A stretch of 32,677 nt of DNA from Alteromonadaceae bacterium (GTDB lineage: Bacteria > Pseudomonadota > Gammaproteobacteria > Pseudomonadales > Oleiphilaceae), in assembly GCA_013393545.1 (NCBI GenBank), contig JABXHG010000580.1, positions 1 through 32,677 on the forward strand, in the 5' to 3' direction. The position numbers and the translations under genes were made by a program. Numbering within the stretch: position 1 is the first letter of the stretch; every line of letters starts with the position of its first letter. Below the pieces are notes generated by a model. The model was not told the DNA's origin. It did not search any database and saw only the letters and a program-made list of their open reading frames with translations. Positions 26,302-32,677 of this stretch are shown in pieces.

Positions 26302-27096
26302 ATGGCTGTTACCATCAACACCCTGCGTGAATACAAAGAAAAGGGCGAAGCCTTTTCCGCTCTTACCTCGTACGACGCCACCTTCGCCCAGGTAGTCAGC
26401 GAAGCCGGCGTGGATGTGATTCTGATCGGTGATTCGTTGGGCATGGTACTCCAGGGCCAGAGCAGTACGCTGCCGGTCACCATGGAACACATGGTGTACC
26501 ACACCAGCTGCGTGGCAGAGGGTAACAATGGTTCGTTGATCATGGCCGACATGCCTTTCATGTCTTACGGCACCATTCCCGACGCGCTGGCCAATGCCGC
26601 CGAACTGATGCGCGCGGGCGCCCACATGGTCAAGCTTGAGGGTACCGACTGGATGCGCGACACCATCGAAGCCCTGAGCGAACGAGGTATTCCCGTATGC
26701 GCCCACCTTGGCCTGACACCGCAGTTCGTTAACAAGTTCGGCGGCTACAAGGTTCAGGGACGCAGCGAAAAGGCCGCCGAAGCAATGATCGAACACGCCT
26801 GCGAACTGGAAGCGGCTGGAGCCGATGTCATTTTGCTTGAATGCGTACCGGCCCCGCTGGCCGCACGCATCACCCAGGCCGTACGGGCACCGGTTATTGG
26901 CATTGGCGCCGGCAACAACACCGATGGCCAAGTGCTGGTGGTATACGACATGCTGGGCCTGACCACCGGCCACAAACCACGCTTCGTCAAGGATTTCATG
27001 GCAGAAAACGCTTCCATTCCGGCGGCAATTGCCGCTTACGCGCGCGCCGTCAAAGACCGCACTTTCCCGGCCGAGGAGCACACGTTTAAGGCATGA
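26302..27096 (+). CDS. panB: 3-methyl-2-oxobutanoate hydroxymethyltransferase
   Basis: First step of pantothenate synthesis: adds a hydroxymethyl group from methylene-THF to ketoisovalerate, giving ketopantoate. The 264-residue TIM-barrel protein has [12 protein letters not shown] (metal-binding Asp), [19 protein letters not shown] and [23 protein letters not shown] 26302 has AAGGA five bases upstream. The gap after folK (112 bp) is long enough for a promoter, but I cannot define one. The stop overlaps panC by four bases (ATGA). It uses a folate cofactor, whose synthesis needs the folK just upstream. Confidence 0.97.
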   Translation: MAVTINTLREYKEKGEAFSALTSYDATFAQVVSEAGVDVILIGDSLGMVLQGQSSTLPVTMEHMVYHTSCVAEGNNGSLIMADMPFMSYGTIPDALANAAELMRAGAHMVKLEGTDWMRDTIEALSERGIPVCAHLGLTPQFVNKFGGYKVQGRSEKAAEAMIEHACELEAAGADVILLECVPAPLAARITQAVRAPVIGIGAGNNTDGQVLVVYDMLGLTTGHKPRFVKDFMAENASIPAAIAAYARAVKDRTFPAEEHTFKA

Positions 27097-27941
27097 GAAC
27101 CGTCCATTCGCTCAAAGAACTCCGGTCCATCCTGCGCAGCTATCGGCAGCAGGGCAAAACCATCGGCCTGGTGCCCACCATGGGCAACCTGCATGAAGGT
27201 CATATTTCACTGGTCCGCAAAGCCGTGGAATCTGCTGACATAGTTGTGACCAGCATTTTTGTTAATCCGATGCAGTTCGGGGCTGGCGAAGATCTCGACA
27301 AGTATCCCCGAACCCTGAACGAAGATCAGGAAAAACTGGCCGCCGCCGGCAACACCCTGGTGTTCGCACCGGCTGCGCAAGAAATCTATCCCGAAGGCCT
27401 GGCCCGGCAAACCAAAGTGGTGGTGCCAGAGGTCAGCGAAGGCCATTGCGGCGCCAGCCGCCCTGGCCATTTTGAAGGCGTGGCAACGGTAGTAACCATG
27501 CTGTTCAACATGGTTCAGCCAGACGTCGCCGTGTTCGGCGAAAAGGATTTTCAGCAGCTTGCGGTCATCCGCAAACTCACACGAGATCTGATGTTGTCGG
27601 TGCAAATCGTCGGCGCTCCCACCGTGCGAGAAGACGACGGACTGGCAAAAAGCTCCCGCAACGGCTATTTATCAGAAGAGGAACGAGCCCGGGCGCCGGC
27701 GGTATACCAGACCCTGCGGGGCACGGCAGAGCAGCTTGAACAGGGCCGTAGTGATTTCCACGCCCTTGAGCAAGAGGCCCAGGAGGCACTGACCAACGCT
27801 GGCCTGCTCCCGGACTACTTCAATATTGTGAACAGCCGGACGTTGAAACCGGCCAGCAAGGATGACCGGGAGCTGACACTACTAGTGGCCGCTTTCCTGG
27901 GCACGACCCGGCTGATCGACAACTTGTCCGTTAACCGTTAA
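27093..27941 (+). CDS. panC: Pantothenate synthetase
   Basis: Joins pantoate and beta-alanine with ATP to form pantothenate. The 282-residue protein is typical. The nucleotide-binding motif [14 protein letters not shown] (HIGH-like) is near the N-terminus, followed by FGEKDFQQL and the KMSKS-like KSSRNGYLS. Start ATG overlaps panB. No panD (aspartate decarboxylase) follows here, unlike Pseudomonas, so beta-alanine must come from a panD elsewhere or another route. Confidence 0.97.
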   Translation: MRTVHSLKELRSILRSYRQQGKTIGLVPTMGNLHEGHISLVRKAVESADIVVTSIFVNPMQFGAGEDLDKYPRTLNEDQEKLAAAGNTLVFAPAAQEIYPEGLARQTKVVVPEVSEGHCGASRPGHFEGVATVVTMLFNMVQPDVAVFGEKDFQQLAVIRKLTRDLMLSVQIVGAPTVREDDGLAKSSRNGYLSEEERARAPAVYQTLRGTAEQLEQGRSDFHALEQEAQEALTNAGLLPDYFNIVNSRTLKPASKDDRELTLLVAAFLGTTRLIDNLSVNR

Positions 27942-27979
27942 CACGGAACGTATTTCCACTGCCACCAGGGACTTCGAGG

Positions 27980-29635
27980 ATGCCCGACAATACGCCTAAC
28001 CTGATCCGAAGGCCGGAGTGGCAGGCCCTGGCCCGGCTGCAACAGGACATGGCCGACACCCACCTGCGCGACCTGTTCGCCGGGGACCCGGGCCGGGCAC
28101 AGCGGTACCTGGTGGAAGCGGCTGGACTGACCCTCGACTTCTCCCGCAACCGGCTGACCGATGAGGTACTCCACGCACTGACGGATCTGGGGCGGGCCTG
28201 CGGCCTTGAGCAAAAAATCACGGCGTTGCTTCAGGGCGACACTGTGAACCTCACCGAGAACCGACCAGCTCTGCATACCGCCCTGCGCCAGCCGGCCGGC
28301 ACCGAAGTGCGGGTTAATGGCCGCGATGTGGTAAGCGAAGTACACGCCACGCTTGCACACATGGAGCAGCTGGTTAATGAGGTACACGACGGCCAACGCA
28401 CCGGGCACACCGGCAAACCATTCACCGATGTGGTCAGCATTGGTATCGGAGGCTCTTTCCTTGGCCCCAAACTGGTCGTTCGCGCCCTGACGCCTTATGC
28501 CCGCCAGGGCCTTCGCTGTCACTTTGTTGCCAATATCGATGGCACCGATGTGCACGACACCCTCAAACCCCTGAACCCGGAAACCACCCTGTTTCTGGTC
28601 CAGTCCAAGTCATTCAGGACCCAGGAAACCCTGAGTAACAGCCTGGTGGCCCGCGATTGGCTCCTGGGCAATGGAGGCCCCTCCGAAGCTATTGCCCGGC
28701 ATTTCCTGGCGGTTACCACCAACATTCCAGAAGCCGAGCGCTTTGGTATTGACCGGCGCAACATCTTCCCCATGTGGGACTGGGTTGGCGGCCGCTATTC
28801 TCTTTGGTCCGCCATTGGTCTGCCCATCGCCCTGACCCTGGGCATGCCTGCGTTCCGGCAACTGCTGGAAGGTGCTCACGCCATGGACGAGCATTTCCAC
28901 CAGGCCCCTCTGGAACGCAACCTGCCGGTCGTCATGGCACTACTGAGTGTGTGGTACAACAATTTCTGGGGCGCGGAAACCCAGGCTGTACTGCCCTACG
29001 ATGAATATTTGAAGTATCTGCCGGATCACCTGCAGCAGCTGGACATGGAAAGCAACGGCAAGGGGGTGACTCAACACGGCCAACCGGTGAACTACCAAAC
29101 CGGCCCGGTACTTTGGGGCGGCGTGGGCGCCAATGGCCAGCACGCCTATCACCAATTGATTCACCAGGGCACCCGGCTGGTGCCGGCGGATTTCATCATG
29201 CCGCTCACCTCTCACAATCCGGTCGGCGACAACCACGCCATCCTGTTTGCCAACTGCCTGAGCCAGGCGCGGGCCATGATGGCTGGCAGAACCCCGGAGG
29301 AAGCCCGCCAGGAGTTGCTGGACAGCGGCCTGAGCGAAGCGGAAGCCGACTCGCTGGCGGCACACAAAAGCATTCCGGGCAACCAGCCCAGCAACATACT
29401 GCTGATGGAAGCGCTTAATCCCCAAACGCTGGGGGCTCTGATCGCGGCTTACGAGCACCGCACCTTCGCTCAAAGCGTGATCTGGGACATTGACTGTTTC
29501 GATCAGTGGGGAGTGGAGCTGGGCAAGCAGATGGGCAACGCCATTCTGCCCCGCCTGAAAGGCGAGGCCGGAGGGGAAACCGACAGCGCAACCGACAATC
29601 TGGTGGCGTTATTCCGCGCCGCCAACGGGGTGTGA
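27980..29635 (+). CDS. pgi: Glucose-6-phosphate isomerase
   Basis: Interconverts glucose-6-phosphate and fructose-6-phosphate. The 551 residues match the long bacterial form. GIGGS at about 155-159 begins the sugar-phosphate-binding loop, and near the C-terminus IWDIDCFDQWGVELGKQ carries the catalytic lysine. ATG 27980 with AGGGA about eight bases upstream. It lies 38 bp after panC. Its last 27 bases overlap the 3' end of the convergent second folK. Confidence 0.97.
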   Translation: MPDNTPNLIRRPEWQALARLQQDMADTHLRDLFAGDPGRAQRYLVEAAGLTLDFSRNRLTDEVLHALTDLGRACGLEQKITALLQGDTVNLTENRPALHTALRQPAGTEVRVNGRDVVSEVHATLAHMEQLVNEVHDGQRTGHTGKPFTDVVSIGIGGSFLGPKLVVRALTPYARQGLRCHFVANIDGTDVHDTLKPLNPETTLFLVQSKSFRTQETLSNSLVARDWLLGNGGPSEAIARHFLAVTTNIPEAERFGIDRRNIFPMWDWVGGRYSLWSAIGLPIALTLGMPAFRQLLEGAHAMDEHFHQAPLERNLPVVMALLSVWYNNFWGAETQAVLPYDEYLKYLPDHLQQLDMESNGKGVTQHGQPVNYQTGPVLWGGVGANGQHAYHQLIHQGTRLVPADFIMPLTSHNPVGDNHAILFANCLSQARAMMAGRTPEEARQELLDSGLSEAEADSLAAHKSIPGNQPSNILLMEALNPQTLGALIAAYEHRTFAQSVIWDIDCFDQWGVELGKQMGNAILPRLKGEAGGETDSATDNLVALFRAANGV

Positions 29636-30133
29636 AATCGCACGGCCCTGCCAGTTAAACAACACCGGCCAGAGTTTCTGCCCGGTGTTGTAGGCCTGCC
29701 ACAACTCGCCATAGCTCTGACCACACACCGGGTGCCGCTCATCCGGGGCAATATCGGCCAGGGGCTTCAACACAAAGGCATTTTTCAGGATTTCCGCGCG
29801 CGGCAACTGTACACCGTCGACCTGGCCCACGGCATCGCCGTACGTCAAAATATCAAGATCGAGAGTCCGGGGGCTGAATTTGGGGGCGCCGGCCTTGCGG
29901 CCATTGTCCGCTTCCAGCTGTTTGAAACGGCGGGTCAGCTCCGCCACGGACCAGTCGGTTTTGATCGCCACCACCAGGTTCAGGAAATCCGAGCCATCAA
30001 AGCCCACGGATTCACTCTCGTACACCGGTGAAATTTCCAGCTCGCCGAACCACTCTGACAAGGCATTCAGGGCCGCTTCCACATGCCGGTAACGGTCAAT
30101 GTTACTGCCAATACTGATATATACCCGGTTCAT
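29609..30133 (-). CDS. Second, divergent HPPK homologue
   Basis: A 174-residue HPPK-fold protein with YISIGSNI at the start and SPRTLDLDIL with the metal ligands D92 and D94 and R89 kept. Other sites differ from the canonical enzyme: the usual RWGPR is KFSPR, and H115 and R121 of E. coli HPPK are replaced by R112 and N118. Start ATG 30133 overlaps the folB stop (ATGA), so it is probably made together with FolB. Its final eight codons and stop lie antisense to the end of pgi. It may be a slower or altered HPPK; a true folK stands 3.4 kb away. Confidence 0.88.
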   Translation of the reverse strand: MNRVYISIGSNIDRYRHVEAALNALSEWFGELEISPVYESESVGFDGSDFLNLVVAIKTDWSVAELTRRFKQLEADNGRKAGAPKFSPRTLDLDILTYGDAVGQVDGVQLPRAEILKNAFVLKPLADIAPDERHPVCGQSYGELWQAYNTGQKLWPVLFNWQGRAISHPVGGAE

Positions 30134-30489
30134 GCTGGTTCGCCCCGCTCAATTCTTACTCCCACATTGGCGGCGGCCGGCACCGCCCCCGGCTTGTTCA
30201 GAGTCAGGCGTAGCCAGCGTACATTGAATTCCTGCTGCAACATCCGCGCAACTTCCTCTGCGGCAGTTTCCAACAAGGCCGGTTGCAGCGCCTGCAGACA
30301 CTGTTGCACCCGCTCGCTGACAGCCGCATAGTCCAGGGCATCGGCCACGTTGTCACTGACTCCGGGCACCCGATTGTCCCAGGCCATTTCCAGGTCCAGC
30401 AGCAAACGTTGGCGAATGGTGCGCTCCCAGTCGTACACACCAATAACGGTTTCCACCGCCAATCCTTCAATAAATACAGTGTCTGCCAA
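30130..30489 (-). CDS. folB: Dihydroneopterin aldolase
   Basis: Cleaves dihydroneopterin to hydroxymethyl-dihydropterin and glycolaldehyde, directly before HPPK in folate synthesis. The 119-residue protein has GVYDWE with the catalytic-site glutamate near residue 21 and LNKPGAVPAAANVGV with the active lysine near the C-terminus, and reads much like E. coli FolB. The start is TTG 30489, supported by GGGAG six bases upstream and by the family N-terminus MADTVFIEGL. Operon with the second HPPK; divergent from plsY. Confidence 0.96.
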   Translation of the reverse strand: MADTVFIEGLAVETVIGVYDWERTIRQRLLLDLEMAWDNRVPGVSDNVADALDYAAVSERVQQCLQALQPALLETAAEEVARMLQQEFNVRWLRLTLNKPGAVPAAANVGVRIERGEPA

Positions 30490-30577
30490 GCCGGACTCCC
30501 GCTATTTTAGTGTCTTACACTCAAGGCTGATTGAATGATGCCCGGGCACCGGCTAGTGTGAAGATGCCCGTAACCTG

Positions 30578-30596
30578 AATCGCGAAGCGCGATTTT
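30578..30596 (+). terminator. Hairpin with short T-run upstream of plsY
   Basis: AATCGCG (30578-30584) and CGCGATT (30588-30594) form a 7-bp stem with a three-base loop and continue into TT and a C. It lies 40 bp before plsY in the folB/plsY divergent gap (146 bp). It could stop rightward transcripts running antisense from folB, act as an attenuator of plsY, or be an operator palindrome. Sequence alone does not decide. Confidence 0.35.
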
Positions 30597-30635
30597 CTCA
30601 CAAATGACCCACTGACGTCTGCGCCACTCCAAACC

Positions 30636-31229
30636 ATGGATGTAAACAGCAACCCGCTTTTGATTGTTCTGCTCTGCGCCTTTGCCTATCTGGCGGGCTC
30701 GGTGCTGTTTGCCGTGGTGGTTTGCCGTTACTCACGTTTACCCGACCCCCGGGCCCTGGGCTCAGGAAACCCGGGTGCCACCAACGTCTACCGGGCCGGC
30801 GGTTGGCAACCGGCGGCGCTGACACTGGCACTGGATGCATTCAAGGGCTGGCTGCCGGTGTGGCTGGCTCAACAGGCGGAACTTTCCATTCTGGTGCAAG
30901 CCATGGTGGCCCTGTGCGCAGTCACCGGACACATGATTCCGGCTTTCTTCCGCTTCAAGGGCGGCAAGGGCGTGGCCACCGCTCTGGGTGCCGGCCTGGC
31001 GCTGGCACCATTGACCACGCTGATCATGGCGGCCATCTGGCTGGTGATCATGTGGCGCTGGCGTATATCCGCCCTGGCGTCACTGGTGGCTATCATCAGC
31101 GGCCCGGTGATCAGCGCTCTGCTGGAGCCGGACACCCTGCCGCTGTTCGGCCTGCTGGCCATCCTGATTATCGTTCGCCACCGCAATAACCTGATCCGCC
31201 TGGCCCAGGGGCGTGAAACCGGCCTGTAA
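30636..31229 (+). CDS. plsY: Glycerol-3-phosphate acyltransferase PlsY
   Basis: Inner-membrane enzyme that transfers an acyl group from acyl-phosphate to glycerol-3-phosphate, opening phospholipid synthesis. The 197-residue protein has about five membrane spans and the three PlsY motifs: GSGNPGATNVYR, KGGKGVAT after the GHMIPAFFRF stretch, and RHRNNLIRL close to the C-terminus. No convincing ribosome site precedes ATG 30636. It is divergent from folB and convergent with tsaD (4-bp gap). Confidence 0.95.
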   Translation: MDVNSNPLLIVLLCAFAYLAGSVLFAVVVCRYSRLPDPRALGSGNPGATNVYRAGGWQPAALTLALDAFKGWLPVWLAQQAELSILVQAMVALCAVTGHMIPAFFRFKGGKGVATALGAGLALAPLTTLIMAAIWLVIMWRWRISALASLVAIISGPVISALLEPDTLPLFGLLAILIIVRHRNNLIRLAQGRETGL

Positions 31230-31233
31230 CGAG

Positions 31234-32289
31234 TCAGTCCACAAGACCATTAACCCTGGGCTGGTTCACCGGCGGCAGGGTATTCATGGGCCAGCGCGGC
31301 ACCGACAAAATCCGCTCGCCATCACGCTGGCCGGCATTCAGGCGCTGCGCGCCGGCGTAAGCAATCATGGCACCATTATCAGTACAGAATTCCGGGCGGG
31401 CGTAGAACACCGAAGCCCGCCGTTTGCCGGCCATGGTCTCCAGAGCAGCACGCAGGCGCTTATTGGCACTAACACCGCCGGCAATCACCAGCCGTTCACA
31501 ACCGCTTTGCTCCAGCGCCCGCCGGCATTTGATGGTCAGGGTATCCACCACCGCCGACTCAAAGGCCAGGGCAATGTCGGCCTTGACCTGTTCATCAAAG
31601 CGGCCCTCATCACGAGCCGCATTCACGGTGTTGAGGGTGAAGGTTTTCAGGCCACTGAAACTGAAATCCAGCCCCGGGCGGTCAGTCATCGGGCGCGGAA
31701 ACCGATACTGCCCTTCCCGGCCTCTCTCAGCCAGTGCCGCTACCCGAGGGCCGCCAGGGTAATCCAGCCCGAGCATTTTGGCCGTTTTGTCGAACGCCTC
31801 GCCGGCGGCATCGTCCACCGATTCGCCCAGCATTTCATATTCGCCAATGCCATCCACCCGCACCAACTGGGTGTGCCCCCCGGAAACCAACAGGGCCACA
31901 AACGGAAAGGCCGGCGGGTTGTCTTCCAGCATGGGCGCCAGCAAATGCCCCTCCATGTGATGCACGCCCAGCACCGGAATGCCCAGGGCAAAGCCCAAGG
32001 CATGGGCCACCGAACCGCCCACCATTAGCGCCCCCACCAGGCCGGGACCGGCGGTGTAGGCAATGCCGTCAATATCCTCACGAGCTTTACCGGCCTCGGC
32101 CAGCACCTGATCGCACAGCGGTAACAACTTGCGCACGTGATCTCGCGAGGCCAGTTCCGGCACGACGCCGCCGTAATCGGCGTGCACGTCAATCTGGCTA
32201 TACAGTGCATGGGCCAGCAACCCCTGTTGTTCGTCAAACAGGGCAACACCGGTTTCGTCGCAGGAAGTTTCAATTCCGAGAATCAGCAT
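31234..32289 (-). CDS. tsaD: tRNA N6-threonylcarbamoyladenosine transferase TsaD
   Basis: Transfers threonylcarbamoyl to A37 of ANN-decoding tRNAs, working with TsaB and TsaE. The 351 residues belong to the ASKHA fold: [10 protein letters not shown] at the start, [15 protein letters not shown], the metal motif HMEGH (H111, H115), [10 protein letters not shown] and [13 protein letters not shown]. The frame extends 14 codons upstream, but ATG 32289 gives the standard start [12 protein letters not shown]. Divergent from rpsU, the classic gammaproteobacterial arrangement. Confidence 0.97.
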   Translation of the reverse strand: MLILGIETSCDETGVALFDEQQGLLAHALYSQIDVHADYGGVVPELASRDHVRKLLPLCDQVLAEAGKAREDIDGIAYTAGPGLVGALMVGGSVAHALGFALGIPVLGVHHMEGHLLAPMLEDNPPAFPFVALLVSGGHTQLVRVDGIGEYEMLGESVDDAAGEAFDKTAKMLGLDYPGGPRVAALAERGREGQYRFPRPMTDRPGLDFSFSGLKTFTLNTVNAARDEGRFDEQVKADIALAFESAVVDTLTIKCRRALEQSGCERLVIAGGVSANKRLRAALETMAGKRRASVFYARPEFCTDNGAMIAYAGAQRLNAGQRDGERILSVPRWPMNTLPPVNQPRVNGLVD

Positions 32290-32376
32290 AATCTGGGGGT
32301 ATCCGCACGGCTGGAAATGGCAAACGGGCATTTTAGCAGAAACCCGAAAGGCTCCGTCAGTTTCATTGAACAGTGA

Positions 32377-32405
32377 TTGACCCGAACAGACCCAACCGCT
32401 ATCAT
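32377..32405 (+). promoter_or_regulatory. rpsU promoter
   Basis: TTGACC (32377-32382), 17 bp, TATCAT (32400-32405): a good sigma70 promoter in the 232-bp gap between tsaD and rpsU. The predicted start is near 32412, giving a leader of about 110 nt with a small hairpin (CGCT/AGCG near 32469-32480). The ribosome site AGGTAGGTGA precedes ATG 32522. Confidence 0.65.
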
Positions 32406-32521
32406 TGCCGACCTTAACTATTCGCTGGTCGTGTTTTAGCCAATCTGACCAGGAATCGAGCCGCCCGACGCTTCGGAGCGGAACACATTGAAACCGAATC
32501 TATCAGGTAGGTGATTTTCGA

Positions 32522-32677
32522 ATGCCAGCTGTTAAAGGGAAAAGAAATGGACCGTTTTACCTAGCCAGGCGTCGCTTTAAAGGGTCCCTCCGGAAGGCCG
32601 GGTTACTTGTCGCAGTTGGTTTGTCGGACAACTTCAGAAAACCACCGCGCTTCTCCAAAGCCAAAGCACCCCCGGCC
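32522..32677 (+). CDS. rpsU: 30S ribosomal protein S21, partial and unusually divergent
   Basis: An open frame of 52 codons runs to the window edge. It begins MPAVKGKRNGPF and keeps A..RRFK.S..KAG spacing with no insertion or deletion, so it aligns with S21 along its length. By my by-eye comparison with the usual gammaproteobacterial S21 (starting [20 protein letters not shown]), only about half the residues agree, in a protein normally very conserved. Promoter, leader and ribosome site look normal. The change of quality starts just after the fifth codon. Low-quality bases at a contig end are the likeliest cause; a decayed copy is the alternative. rpsU normally heads the rpsU-dnaG-rpoD operon. 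Confidence 0.75.
   Translation, partial: MPAVKGKRNGPFYLARRRFKGSLRKAGLLVAVGLSDNFRKPPRFSKAKAPPA

Overview
The window looks like chromosome from a Marinobacter-like gammaproteobacterium. The assignment rests on visibly GC-rich coding sequence, on protein families that read closest to Marinobacter and Pseudomonas, and on gene order. Three blocks match Pseudomonas gene order as I remember it: rrn-tyrS-M23-anmK-erpA-DUF6776-argC, dksA-gluQ-cbrA-cbrB-(crcZ)-pcnB-folK-panB-panC-pgi, and folB-plsY-tsaD-rpsU. The genus is an inference. I saw no insertion sequence, prophage, CRISPR array or tRNA gene.

Layout. Positions 1-436 are the control region of an rRNA operon read to the left: three tandem sigma70 promoters and a boxA leader, with the 16S gene lying off the window. 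Next come tyrS (-), an M23 peptidase and anmK (+), and the leftward argC-DUF6776-erpA group. A tight rightward run follows: ClC channel, hemJ, thiD, thiE, hemL (chloride/proton transport, heme and thiamine synthesis). Then come a hairpin-rich gap, a leftward mrcB-lpoP pair (PBP1b and its probable lipoprotein activator), a two-domain kinase, a pentapeptide protein and sfsA (-).

From 17.9 to 29.6 kb everything runs rightward: dksA, gluQ, the sensor kinase CbrA, its sigma54-dependent regulator CbrB, a 648-bp gap, pcnB, folK, panB, panC and pgi. The gap is the most interesting non-coding stretch. It holds a cluster of GTAAC/GTTAC motifs, a -24/-12 promoter, four exact copies of an A-rich 12-mer of the Hfq/Crc-binding type, and a terminator. 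This is the layout of a CrcZ-type small RNA, so CbrA, CbrB and the RNA probably form a carbon catabolite repression circuit.

The right end holds folB and a divergent second folK (-), plsY (+), tsaD (-), and the start of rpsU (+) with a good promoter and ribosome site. The rpsU reading frame stays open but departs heavily from the usual S21 protein. With an rRNA operon at the left edge, this suggests the window is a whole assembly contig with unreliable sequence in its last ~140 bases.

How the genes work together: most are housekeeping (translation, cell-wall synthesis and recycling, cofactors, phospholipid synthesis). The accessory-looking parts are the hairpin element at 11847-11962, the kinase and pentapeptide pair, and the second folK.
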